Shown one piece after another: positions 18,059-26,470 of a stretch of 34,371 nucleotides of DNA. Below the pieces are notes generated by a model that was given only the letters and a program-made list of their open reading frames with translations, was not told the DNA's origin and made no database searches. The stretch comes from an uncultured Clostridia bacterium (GTDB taxonomy: Bacteria > Bacillota_A > Clostridia > Christensenellales > Aristaeellaceae): assembly GCA_947165745.1 (NCBI GenBank), contig CAMVBO010000002.1, forward strand, positions 1-34,371, read 5' to 3'. Each line of letters opens with the position of its first letter. Within the stretch, counting starts at the first letter, position 1. The position numbers and the translations under genes are program-made.

Positions 18059-21000
18059 TCAGTCGGGTACAGTAGCGTCATAGATGTAATGGGTCGTGCC
18101 ATAGTTGACACCGCCATAAGTGACCGTGATGTTGTTCAGTGTGCCGATGGCGTACTGATTCGCGTACAGCTTGAGGTTGCCGAGAAGGAACTGCACGGCA
18201 GGCAGTGCGATGATATAAGCCTGTCCGTTGACCTGGATGCCAAGGTGCGTATATTTCTTGCTGCTTGCGTCATACAATCCTTTGGCATAAACGATATTTG
18301 GCACGGGCGCGGGCGTGAAATTTTCAACCCAGCCCACAGCCCACTGGCCGTCTGGCATTTTTGCGGTGCCGATGCCGCCCCAGAGCAAAGGCGCGGTTGT
18401 AGCCGATCCTGCTGCCACGCCCGCCTGGTACACGCTCCCGGCGTCGACCAATATGCTGGCGTGCAGATTGCCCTGGGTGCTTGTGTCGCGCAGGTAAACC
18501 CGTTTCTGATAGCTCGCGTCCCAGTTTGCATTCTGCGTTAGCACCAGTTTTAGGTCTTTCGTGGTGGATGTGCCAACAATGCCCGTGCTGACTGTGTTCT
18601 CTGTGTTGCTGCTGCCGCTGTCCGTCCATGACCAGGCTGACAGCTCGGTGCCGCCGCTCGGTGCTGCGGCCTCGACGATGACCCGGGAAAGCCCGTCATA
18701 GCCCTTGTTCGGTGTCGGTGTAATGGTTTGTCGCTCCGTGCTGGGCGTGACTGTCTTTGATTCCAGGCTCAGCCCCCGCGCCGTGACACTTACACTCGCG
18801 CCGCCCGCGCTGACCACGGATGTCTCGCCGGGGCCGATGGTGGCCGCGCTGGCTGCCAGGGTGATGTCTGTCGTGGCCTTGCCATAGATCGTGTTGGCCA
18901 CGCCGTCCACAGCGTTGTCATCCGATGCAAGCTTCCGAAGCAGGCTTGTCACGGTCACCGTGCTGCCGCTGGCGCTGGTTGTCTGCCGCAGATAGCCCAC
19001 CGTCGCCGCGCTGGCGCTGAAGGCGTCCAGGCTGCCGACAATGGCCGAGGCCGTGGCCTTGACCTCTGCCGTCGAACCGTTGGTGGTCATGGCCAGGGAT
19101 GGGGTGACGGCCAGGGTGGCGCTCTTGACCGTCAATGCGCCGTTGTCTCCCGGCACCGTCGCGCCGATCACCAGGCTGCTGCCGCTCTTCGACGGTGTCA
19201 GCGTCACGCCGAACGGGAACTTGACATTGTTGATGGGTTCCGTGCCGGTGGTGCCGTTGCTCAGGGTGTAGCTGACCGGCAGGGACACATAGGTCTTTTG
19301 CGTGTCCTGCGAGTAGCTGACGCTTCCTGTGCCCGCCGCCATCGAGGACAGCGTGACATTCCCGGACTGATCCGCGCCCGCTGCCGCTGTGACCTTGCCG
19401 CTGCCGATCGTGACGCCGTTGACCTTGACCGTGACGGTCTTGCTGCCGCCCGCGTTGGCAATCTCGCCCGCGCCCTCGACCGTGACTGCGCCCATGTCCA
19501 GGGTGCGAGTCGCGCCGGAGATGGCGGACGCGGCGATTTCCGTGCCGTTCTCCCGCCCGCTGATGTAGGTGTCCACATCCAGGGTGAGATGGTTCTTATA
19601 TGTGCCGGAGGTGGGCTTGACCACCTTGGAGCCGCTCTTGATGACAGCGCCCCAGATGGTGGTGTTCCTTGTCGTTACGACCGGGGTGGTGGTCGTGTCC
19701 GTTGTCGCCGTGTAGGTGCGCCCCGACCAGCTCCCGGCCACGCCGACGGAGGCCGCGCCCGCGGCTCTGGCTGCGGTTTCCGCGTTGCTGACGAGCTGCC
19801 CCGCGTCCACCAGGACACGCGCCCGCGCGCTGCCGTTGGTAGCCGGTGCCGCCAGGCTGACATATTTCTGGTTGGCCGTCAGGCCCTCGCCGGAAGCGCC
19901 GCCCCATGCGCCCTGGCTGAGCGTCATGGAGAGGGACGCGCTATCCGTGCCGCCGCCCGAATCGCTGGCCGCGATGCTGACCGTGCGCGTGGACGGCATA
20001 TTGCCGGTATAGCTGTTCCATTCCCAGTTGCCCAGGGTCACGTTTCCGGCAAAGCTGACCGGCAGCTCCGCGACGGCGGTGTCATCCACCTGCGCCTCGA
20101 CGGTGCCGTTGGTGGTGTTGGCCACCAGCTTGACCTGGATGCCGTTGATCAGATTGGCCGCTTTGTCCTCGTCCTTGTAGACGTTGGAGGTAAAGTTGCT
20201 GCGGATGTGATTGTTGACCAGGATGGGCTTCACCGCGTGGATCAGGCTCTGCCCCTGCGGGTTTGCGGTCATCGTCACCGCGCCATTGCCCGCGACCGCT
20301 GTCCAGGAGGCAATGGCGCGGCTAAAAGTTCCCGCGTCCGTCCATGCGCCATAAGCGCTGCTGCCGGAGCCAATCTTTCTGTATTGCAGCTTGTAGCCGT
20401 TCGTGCCGTCTGATACGATCTGCACATCCGCAATCAGGCTTGCGGCCTTTGTGGCTGTCAACTGAAGATAGGTGCTTTCTTCGCCTTCTCCGGCGGCAAA
20501 CTTTAGAGAACCGCCGGAGTTGACCTGCAATGTCGGTGCATTGACTGAACCATTATTGATGGTGACGGGCGATGAAGCGCCAAACTGCGCGAGCTTGCTA
20601 AAGATGATTTTGCCGGTATCTGCGGTGAAAACATCGCTGAGCTTGAAGGTTTTATCCGCATCGATGTAAACGTGGTCGGCCTGAATGATCGCGGTGGTAT
20701 CGCCAGTGACGGCATTGATGGCGGCGGCAATCTTTGCGGCCTTGATGACGTTCTCGCCGTTCTTCTTCTCCACCACCATGCCGACCTGGCTCTCGGTGAC
20801 GCTCACCCGGCCGCTCAGGGTGTTCTCCGCACCCGTCGCGCGGGTCACCTCGGCGGTGATCCTGTCGGCCTGGGCGGTGATGTTCGCCTGCAGGGTGCCC
20901 TCGGAGCCCGTCGCGCGCTGCACCTCGGCCGTGATGGCCGCGGCGTTGACCTTGAGCTGGCCGAGCATGGACTGATCGCCCTGGATGAGGCTGTAGATCT

Positions 21001-22291
21001 TCACGCCCTGGTCGGCGTCCACCACCACGCCGCTCTCGTGCAGCTGCGCCAGGCCCGTGCCGTCCACCGCGCCCCAGGTGCGGCGCACAACCTGCTCCCA
21101 GTGGGTGACCTCCTTCTCGGTGACCGATCTGGAGCGCCGGGAGGATCTGGCCGCGGCGGTGTTGGCGGCGGTCTCCTGGCGGATCCTGGCCAGGCTCTCG
21201 GAGAAGCGCGGCAGGGTGTTGGCCATGGAGACCGTGATCCGCTCCGGCTCGTCCAGCACATCCTGGCGGCTGATGCTGACCACGCGCTCCTCAAACCAGA
21301 CCTGGTGATCCGGCAGGGCCACGCGGCTGAGCATGCCCAGGCGCACCCGGTCGAGGTCACAGCCCGTCATCCGGCACAGCTCCAGGCCGCTCAGCTGGAT
21401 CTGCAGCTGCGGATTCTTCCGCATGGCCAGGAACTTCGCGGCCCAGGCGTCGGCCTCGGTGTGCACGCCGTGGGCCAGATCGTCCCCGACGTCGATGTCC
21501 GCGGTCTTCACGCACACGCCCCACTCATTGATGGAGGCGAGATCCTGATAGGTAAAGTACTGGGTGACGGCGGTGGTCTTCCCCGCGTCCGGCGTGGCCG
21601 GCGCGTCCTGCTGCGTGGCGGTGGTGCTCTCATGGTTGGCGCTCAGGATCAGCCGGTTGCACAGATCCGCGTCGTTGACCGTGACGCTCACCCGCTCCAG
21701 GTTGCGGCTCAGGCGGAACTCGCTGGCCACCTCCGCGCTGTTGGGCACCAGGGACAGTTCCCAGGGGAAGCCGCTCATGTCATACTCGAAGTGGTAGTCG
21801 ACCAGCTCCGACTCGATGCTGCTGATCACGTCCGAGGCGCGGTCATAGCTGAGGGTGCGGGCCTCGACGGCCACATTGGCCACGGTGCCCAGGCGCCACA
21901 GCGGCACGTCGTTGACGAAGTGGGTCTGGTTGGCCAGGGCGTAGGTCAGCAGCTGCTGCGCGTTGCCCGTGAAGGCCAATTCCGGCTGCAGGATGACGGT
22001 ATCCGAGAACACGTCCCGGCCGTGCAGGAGGGTCACCGTCGTCTCCCCCGTCGCCGGCGAGCGGCTGACGCTGGACACCCGGTAGACGCCCGCGTCCCCG
22101 TCCTGGGTGTAGATCCGCACGAAGGCGCGCAGGGCCGGCGGCTCCTCGTCCTGACTGAGGCGCATGGTGGCCTCGCTGGCGCCGCGCAGCTTCTCATTCA
22201 TGGACAGGGGCTTCGGGTGCAGCGGGCGCACGGGGTGCAGCTCGCGGTCGAGCAGCACGGGCAGGCGCACAAAGGTCTTGACGTCGCTCAT
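18059..22291 (-). CDS. Tail-tip / tail-associated protein (Tal-like) with long fibre region
   Basis: A 1410-residue protein. Residues about 1-380 form the tail-hub type N-terminal domain (MSDVKTFVRLPVLLDRELHP, AGVYRVSSVSRSPATGETTV, SDVISSIESELVDYHFEYDM). Around 385-520 are helical, with a repeat ITAEVxRATGxExTL occurring twice, typical of phage fibre stalks. The rest (about 520-1410) is Ser/Thr/Gly/Ala-rich beta repeats, including two copies of a V-L-V-D-A-G / I-L-V-D-A-G motif near 835 and 1295. It follows Dit with an ATGA overlap, which is the normal place of Tal. No clear lysin domain is seen. It likely forms the tip and a host-contact fibre. Confidence 0.82.
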   Translation of the reverse strand: MSDVKTFVRLPVLLDRELHPVRPLHPKPLSMNEKLRGASEATMRLSQDEEPPALRAFVRIYTQDGDAGVYRVSSVSRSPATGETTVTLLHGRDVFSDTVILQPELAFTGNAQQLLTYALANQTHFVNDVPLWRLGTVANVAVEARTLSYDRASDVISSIESELVDYHFEYDMSGFPWELSLVPNSAEVASEFRLSRNLERVSVTVNDADLCNRLILSANHESTTATQQDAPATPDAGKTTAVTQYFTYQDLASINEWGVCVKTADIDVGDDLAHGVHTEADAWAAKFLAMRKNPQLQIQLSGLELCRMTGCDLDRVRLGMLSRVALPDHQVWFEERVVSISRQDVLDEPERITVSMANTLPRFSESLARIRQETAANTAAARSSRRSRSVTEKEVTHWEQVVRRTWGAVDGTGLAQLHESGVVVDADQGVKIYSLIQGDQSMLGQLKVNAAAITAEVQRATGSEGTLQANITAQADRITAEVTRATGAENTLSGRVSVTESQVGMVVEKKNGENVIKAAKIAAAINAVTGDTTAIIQADHVYIDADKTFKLSDVFTADTGKIIFSKLAQFGASSPVTINNGSVNAPTLQVNSGGSLKFAAGEGEESTYLQLTATKAASLIADVQIVSDGTNGYKLQYRKIGSGSSAYGAWTDAGTFSRAIASWTAVAGNGAVTMTANPQGQSLIHAVKPILVNNHIRSNFTSNVYKDEDKAANLINGIQVKLVANTTNGTVEAQVDDTAVAELPVSFAGNVTLGNWEWNSYTGNMPSTRTVSIAASDSGGGTDSASLSMTLSQGAWGGASGEGLTANQKYVSLAAPATNGSARARVLVDAGQLVSNAETAARAAGAASVGVAGSWSGRTYTATTDTTTTPVVTTRNTTIWGAVIKSGSKVVKPTSGTYKNHLTLDVDTYISGRENGTEIAASAISGATRTLDMGAVTVEGAGEIANAGGSKTVTVKVNGVTIGSGKVTAAAGADQSGNVTLSSMAAGTGSVSYSQDTQKTYVSLPVSYTLSNGTTGTEPINNVKFPFGVTLTPSKSGSSLVIGATVPGDNGALTVKSATLAVTPSLAMTTNGSTAEVKATASAIVGSLDAFSASAATVGYLRQTTSASGSTVTVTSLLRKLASDDNAVDGVANTIYGKATTDITLAASAATIGPGETSVVSAGGASVSVTARGLSLESKTVTPSTERQTITPTPNKGYDGLSRVIVEAAAPSGGTELSAWSWTDSGSSNTENTVSTGIVGTSTTKDLKLVLTQNANWDASYQKRVYLRDTSTQGNLHASILVDAGSVYQAGVAAGSATTAPLLWGGIGTAKMPDGQWAVGWVENFTPAPVPNIVYAKGLYDASSKKYTHLGIQVNGQAYIIALPAVQFLLGNLKLYANQYAIGTLNNITVTYGGVNYGTTHYIYDATVPD

Positions 22292-23064
22292 GCGTACCGC
22301 CCCCTTGCGCTCAGCTCCAGGGTCACCGCGGTGTTGGCCGAGAAGCTGACAGTGTTCGAGAAGCCGGGCTGGATCAGCAGCTCATCGGAGGATGCCGGCG
22401 ACCGCGCACTCATCCAGTCCACCGCCCCGGCCTTGATGGTCAGGTAGCCCTCGTCGGTGTAGCCGATGACCAGGGGCGTGCCCGCTGCCACGTTGAGGTC
22501 GGAGAAGCTCATGGACGTGCCCCGGCAGGTGATGCTCAGGGTGGTCAGCGTGGCCTCGGCGGGCGTGATCCGCGCCGTCACGGGCACGTAGAGGGTGGAG
22601 CCGGTGATCCTCAGGTTCCGCGATCCGCTCGCGCCGGTCATGGTGAAGGTGGTCTCGGCGGCGTCCTCCCACCATGGCAGGGGCGCGGTGAACTCGGCCT
22701 TGAGCACCTGGGTGTAATCCCGGGCCGCGCCGATGACGGGCGGGGCGGTGCACCGCACGCGGATGCGCCGATCCGGGCGGTAGCTGGCCGTCAGGATGCC
22801 GTCATGGGCCCAGGCCGCGGCCTGCTCCTGCATCTGGGCGCGCAGGGTCAGGTCGTGGATCTCCCTGAGCACGAACTCCACGGAGATCTTCCGCGAGCGC
22901 CGGCTGACGCCCAGGATGCGCTGGCCGTCGGTGCCCGGGAGGCTGAAGGCCGTCTGCTCGGTCTGCGGCACGTCCTCGGTGATCTGCCGGATGATGGCAC
23001 CCGGCACCGCCTGGGTCAGCGCGATGCCGTCGATGTAGGCTTCGACACGTCTGGATGCGCCCAT
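22288..23064 (-). CDS. Distal tail protein (Dit)
   Basis: A 258-residue protein. The N-terminal half (MGASRRVEAYIDGIALTQAV ... QILGVSRRSRKISVEFVL-type strands around residue 45-70) and the following DGILTASYRPDRRIRVRC match the beta-barrel/helix of Dit proteins, and the C-terminal half is a galectin-like beta domain (ITPAEATLTTLSITCRGTSM). Dit hexamers join the tail tube to the tip. The ATG at 23064 has AAAGGAG; the longer upstream frame only translates the repeat. It lies between the tape measure and Tal genes, as expected in siphoviruses. Confidence 0.8.
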   Translation of the reverse strand: MGASRRVEAYIDGIALTQAVPGAIIRQITEDVPQTEQTAFSLPGTDGQRILGVSRRSRKISVEFVLREIHDLTLRAQMQEQAAAWAHDGILTASYRPDRRIRVRCTAPPVIGAARDYTQVLKAEFTAPLPWWEDAAETTFTMTGASGSRNLRITGSTLYVPVTARITPAEATLTTLSITCRGTSMSFSDLNVAAGTPLVIGYTDEGYLTIKAGAVDWMSARSPASSDELLIQPGFSNTVSFSANTAVTLELSARGRYA

Positions 23065-23079
23065 GATATCAACTCCTTT

Positions 23080-23148
23080 GCGAGGGTTCCGCGCCTGCGG
23101 GCGCGGGCAGGGGGCTTTCCGATCGCCCCCTGCACCCCTTCGGGGCTC
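23080..23148. repeat. Three-hairpin repeat, copy 2
   Basis: The plus strand shows hairpin A (CGCGCC-TGCG-GGCGCG), hairpin B (GGGGGC...GCCCCC, loop TTTCCGATC) and hairpin C (CCCCTTCGGGG). The A side abuts the ribosome site of the Dit gene. It is nearly identical to the 7105 copy over its first 30 bases. Confidence 0.85.
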
Positions 23149-23159
23149 CACTCTTTTAT

Positions 23160-23210
23160 CTTGGCTCCCCCTCTGGGGGAGCTGTCAGCGCTTGCGCTGA
23201 CTGAGAGGGC
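23160..23210. repeat. Clostridia-type palindromic intergenic repeat
   Basis: Two adjacent hairpins: GGCTCCCCC-TCT-GGGGGAGC and GTCAGCGC-TT-GCGCTGAC, followed by TGAGAGGG. It begins exactly after the tape-measure stop codon on the minus strand. The two-hairpin pattern resembles a repeat widely scattered in gut Clostridia genomes (from memory). It is probably a non-autonomous mobile element picked up from a host. Confidence 0.75.
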
Positions 23211-25717
23211 TATCTCCTCACGGCCTCGATCTGCGCCTGGAGGGCGCCGTCGACCACGGGGGCGACCATCTCGCCGACCACGGTCTTGTCCATCATGATG
23301 ATGGCCTGGATGTTGCCGTAACCCGCGCCCACGGCGGCGCGGCCATTGCCCACCGCGGCCACGGCCACGGGCTGACGGATGGCGGGGGCGCTGGCCAGGC
23401 CGGTCATCCGGGTCACCGCGTCGTCCACGCGCCAGGCCGCGCCGCTGATGCCATCGGCGAAGCCCTGGGAAACGAACTCGCCCAGGCGCTCCATCACCTT
23501 GGAGGGCGAGTGGATCATCATGATCTCCTGGATCGCGTCGGTAACGTACCCGGCGAGGCGCTTCGCCGCCGCGACCGCCGTGTCAGCGTTCTCCTCGATG
23601 CCCTGCGCCACGCCGTTGTCGATCTGGACGCCGATCTCCTTGGATTCCTCGGCGGCCGTTTCGCCGGCCTTGTCGCTCGCCTCTTCGATGTTGCCCTCGA
23701 GCACGTGGATCAGCTCGCTCGGGTCGTCCGGGATCATGCCGTCGAAGAAGTTCTTGTCGCTGTTCTTCTCGTGCCAGAGGTTCCACGCGGCGTCGAGCGA
23801 CTCAGCGCCCTCGTGCTGCATCATGCGGTAGCGTGCCAACTCCACGTTGGCCTGGGCGAGCAGGTACATGTCATCGTCCGCGCCGTAGATCTTCGCGGCG
23901 TCCCCAAATTCCTTGAGCGCCTGCTGGTAGTTACGGAAGTCCTGCACCAGGCCGTCGTCCTTCATGGCGGCTTCGACCTTCTCAGGCGCGGCCGCTTCCT
24001 CGCGCAGCTGGTGCGAGACCTTGTAAAGCTCCTGCAGCCCCACGACCAGCGCGACCGGCACGGCGACCTTGGCAAGCCCGCTCAGGAAGCTGCTGACCTT
24101 GCCGAGGCCGGACATTCCGTTCATCTTGCCGAGGGAGTCCGCCATGGATCCCAGATTCGTCGCGTTCGCGTCGGTGACTGTCGTGCCGGCGAGCTTCGCC
24201 AGGAAGTCCTTCGCGCCGGTCAGCGCCGCGCCGCCCAGGCCCTTCAGCTTGTCCAGTACCGTGCCCAGCGCACCGAAAACCGATCCGCCGAAGGCAACCA
24301 CCGATTTCAGCGCCGTCAGCAGACTGACCACCGGGCCGACCATCTTGATGGCTGCCATGCCGACCAGCGCGGTCTTCACACCGTCGAGCACTTTGTCCGG
24401 GTTATCCTTCACCCATGTCAGCGCCTCGCCGATCTGCTTCAGCACGTCCGCAGCGCCTTCCACCAGCTTATTGAAGTCCACATCCTTGGTCAGGGCGTCC
24501 ACCACCGCCATGATGGCCTCGCTCAGCTTGCCCAGGGCTTCCTTGCCCTCCTCGCTCTGCGCCCAGGCGTTGGCCTTCTCGGTCAGCTCGGAGAACTTAT
24601 CCGCAATGGTCTGCATGCCCGGCGCGAGACCGGCGGCGAAGTTGTTCTTGAGGGCCTCGCTGCTGACCTGGATTTTATTCAGGGAGTCGTTGAAATCGCC
24701 CAGGGCCTTGACCTGGTCATCGGAGAGCACCAGGCCGGCGGCCTTCGCGGCCTCGCCGTACTCGTCCCAGGCGCTTTTTCCTGCGTTGATCAGCGGCAGA
24801 AGCTCCTTGTACTTCTCGCCGAAGAGCTTCTGCGCGATGGCCGTGCGGGTCGACTCGTCCTTGACGTTCTTCAGGGCTGTCACGGTGTCCCAGAAGATAT
24901 CCTTGGCGTCGCGCACCTTGCCGCTGGCTTCGCGGGTTCTCACGCCCAGGGTGTTGAACAGCTTGGCCGTCTCGGTGCTGCCGTCCGTGGCCTTCTTGCG
25001 CATCTCGTCGATGCCCTTGATGATGTCATCAACGTCGGTATCGACGAAGCGGGCGGCATAGCGCCATTTCTGCAGCTCCTCCATCGAGATCCCGGTCTGC
25101 GCGGACAGCGTGGCCAGATCATCCGCCCAGACGGAGGCCTCCGACACCAGGTTCCACACGGAGGTGCTCAGGTTTTTGATGGTGTCCACCACGCCGGAGG
25201 CCGTGGTGGAGATGTTCTTCAGCGCCGTGTCGAAGGCCAGGAAGTCCACCGAGCCCGTGTTGCTGCTGGCGTCAGCCATGGCGTCGGCAAAGTCATCCAC
25301 CGCCCCGGAGGCGTTGTCGGCGCTGTCGACGACGGTCCGGAAGGCCTTGCCGTTCTTGTCCAGGCCCTGCTCATTGTTGGCGAGCTCATGGCGCAGGTTC
25401 TCCAGCTTGGCGGCGGCGCGGTTCATCTCGGCCTGCCACTTGCTGACCTGGTCGGAGTTCTCGCCGTACTTCTCGGAGGAGTCCTTCACCGCGCCGGAGA
25501 GGGCCTTGACGATGTGCTCCTGCTGGGTGATCTCGTCGCGCAGTGTCTTCGACCGGGTCTCCACCAGCTTCATGGCGTCGTTGTCGTTCTTGAACTGGGC
25601 CGCCGCCAGGGTCAGTTGGGTGCCGAGGTTGGCCAGGTTTTTCTTCGCGTCGGCGATCTCCCGTTTGAACTTTTGTTCGCCGTCGAGGGCGATGGTCGTT
25701 TTGATCTCGCGGTTCAT
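23210..25717 (-). CDS. Tape measure protein
   Basis: An 835-residue protein beginning MNREIKTTIALDGEQKFKRE, the usual opening of Firmicutes phage tape measures. Residues about 20-130 are coiled coil (ADAKKNLANLGTQLTLAAAQ). The middle (130-470) is helical, with LSAQTGISMEELQKWRYAAR as a typical TMP segment. Two hydrophobic stretches near 435-500 and 530-555 (VVSLLTALKSVVAFGG; AKVAVPVALVVGLQEL) could cross the host membrane. The C-terminus has the MIHSPSKVMERLGEFVSQGF motif of this family. Length implies a tail of roughly 125 nm by the usual 0.15 nm per residue rule. AGGGAGG precedes the ATG. Confidence 0.93.
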   Translation of the reverse strand: MNREIKTTIALDGEQKFKREIADAKKNLANLGTQLTLAAAQFKNDNDAMKLVETRSKTLRDEITQQEHIVKALSGAVKDSSEKYGENSDQVSKWQAEMNRAAAKLENLRHELANNEQGLDKNGKAFRTVVDSADNASGAVDDFADAMADASSNTGSVDFLAFDTALKNISTTASGVVDTIKNLSTSVWNLVSEASVWADDLATLSAQTGISMEELQKWRYAARFVDTDVDDIIKGIDEMRKKATDGSTETAKLFNTLGVRTREASGKVRDAKDIFWDTVTALKNVKDESTRTAIAQKLFGEKYKELLPLINAGKSAWDEYGEAAKAAGLVLSDDQVKALGDFNDSLNKIQVSSEALKNNFAAGLAPGMQTIADKFSELTEKANAWAQSEEGKEALGKLSEAIMAVVDALTKDVDFNKLVEGAADVLKQIGEALTWVKDNPDKVLDGVKTALVGMAAIKMVGPVVSLLTALKSVVAFGGSVFGALGTVLDKLKGLGGAALTGAKDFLAKLAGTTVTDANATNLGSMADSLGKMNGMSGLGKVSSFLSGLAKVAVPVALVVGLQELYKVSHQLREEAAAPEKVEAAMKDDGLVQDFRNYQQALKEFGDAAKIYGADDDMYLLAQANVELARYRMMQHEGAESLDAAWNLWHEKNSDKNFFDGMIPDDPSELIHVLEGNIEEASDKAGETAAEESKEIGVQIDNGVAQGIEENADTAVAAAKRLAGYVTDAIQEIMMIHSPSKVMERLGEFVSQGFADGISGAAWRVDDAVTRMTGLASAPAIRQPVAVAAVGNGRAAVGAGYGNIQAIIMMDKTVVGEMVAPVVDGALQAQIEAVRR

Positions 25718-25740
25718 GGCTCAACCTCCCTTGTGGTGCA

Positions 25741-25870
25741 GGAATCCGCGCCTGCGGGCGCGGGCCGGGGGCTTTCCGGTCGGTCCGGGGCTGCCGCCCG
25801 CTCTCCGCTGAAAACTCCATAACATGGAGTTTTCCGGGCGCTCCGAGCCCCCGGCACCCCTTCGGGCCCG
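25741..25870. repeat. Three-hairpin repeat, copy 3, interrupted
   Basis: Hairpin A and the first half of hairpin B are followed by about 65 foreign bases, then the second half of B (GAGCCCCCGGCACCCC) and C. The insert contains a perfect 11-bp hairpin (GAAAACTCCAT-AAC-ATGGAGTTTTC) at 25810-25834. The A end lies about 15 nt from the tape-measure ribosome site. Confidence 0.7.
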
Positions 25871-25890
25871 CGTGTTTTCATGCGGAACTC

Positions 25891-25914
25891 AAATTCCTAC
25901 ACGTGTAGGAATTT
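25891..25914. repeat. 24-bp perfect palindrome, copy 2
   Basis: AAATTCCTACAC joined to GTGTAGGAATTT, a perfect palindrome with no loop. Its outer base is the A of the TGA stop of the frameshifted tail chaperone. The 28-bp block including it matches the copy at 3608-3631 with one difference, in the same position relative to a stop codon. Confidence 0.85.
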
Positions 25915-26425
25915 CAATCGTAGATCTGGCGCTTCTGGCGCTTGATGCCGTGCTGGTCATCGTCATACCTGCGCCGCAGCACATACATATCGCATACGAA
26001 GCCGGGCTTTTGCCGCCCCAGCTGATCCAGGGCGATGCCGGCGATCAGGCCATAGGACACGACTGTGCGATAGGTCAGCCGGCCTCGGGGCTTTTTTTTT
26101 CGATCTCCTGCAGGGCAACGTCGACCTCTTCCTCCTCGCCCTGGTCTTCGGTGGTCTCCATGCTCATGCCCTCGCCGATGGCGGCCCAGATGGCCGTGAT
26201 GGCCTGGGCGATCTGCGCGGGGATCATCTTGCGGGCGATGATCTCTTCGGTGATCTCTCCGTCTGAGAGAATCTCCAGCAGGCGGCGCACCGTGCGGATG
26301 CGGCCCTTGCCGGTCAGCTTGTCGGTGAGCTCGTCCACCATGCCGATCTCGTCCTCGATCTGCTCGAAGGCGTCCATGGTGAAGGTCAGTTTGTACTCGG
26401 TTCCGCCGATGGTAATGGATGCCAT
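25914..26425 (-). CDS. Tail assembly chaperone, -1 frameshift product (GT-like)
   Basis: The downstream frame (26093 to 25914) has no start codon but encodes a conserved-looking end: VVSYGLIAGIALDQLG ... FVCDMYVLRRRYDDDQHGIK. This is the T-like extension of siphovirus tail chaperones. It lies in the -1 frame relative to the 116-residue chaperone. A run of nine A followed by G (26100-26091) spans the switch, and A-AAA-AAA at 26099-26093 fits an X-XXY-YYZ slip site. The fusion would be 170 residues: 111 from the first frame and 59 from the second. G and GT proteins in lambda coat the tape measure during tail assembly; the same role is expected. Confidence 0.85.
26075..26425 (-). CDS. Tail assembly chaperone (gpG-like)
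   Basis: A 116-residue protein, MASITIGGTEYKLTFTMDAF then EQIEDEIGMVDELTDKLTGK, with a beta start and helical body, ending in an acidic patch and EIEKKSPEAG. Position between the major tail protein and tape measure, length, and the downstream frame with a slippery A-run all mark it as the non-shifted tail chaperone. AAGGAGG precedes the ATG and overlaps the TAA of a 10-codon leader frame, so translation may be coupled to that leader. Normally it is made in excess over the frameshifted form. Confidence 0.88.
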   Translation of the reverse strand: MASITIGGTEYKLTFTMDAFEQIEDEIGMVDELTDKLTGKGRIRTVRRLLEILSDGEITEEIIARKMIPAQIAQAITAIWAAIGEGMSMETTEDQGEEEEVDVALQEIEKKSPEAG

Positions 26426-26437
26426 TGCTCTGCCTCC

Positions 26438-26470
26438 TTAGAGCAGGAGGCACTCAGAACGGTTGGTCAT
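26438..26470 (-). CDS. 10-codon leader frame inside a hairpin
   Basis: MTNRSECLLL is preceded by AAGGAGG at 5-nt spacing, and its stop TAA overlaps the ribosome site of the tail chaperone. The start region and end are paired by a perfect 10-bp inverted repeat (26446-26480). This looks like a translated leader that couples or limits chaperone synthesis. Confidence 0.45.
   Translation of the reverse strand: MTNRSECLLL

Noticed and set aside
23065..23151. Longer start for the Dit protein
   Set aside because: The extra codons only translate the three-hairpin repeat, and AAAGGAG is placed for the ATG at 23064.
23160..23210. Intrinsic terminator after the tape measure gene
   Set aside because: The stems are strong but no U-run follows on the transcribed strand, and the genes downstream (Dit, Tal) must be read from the same operon.
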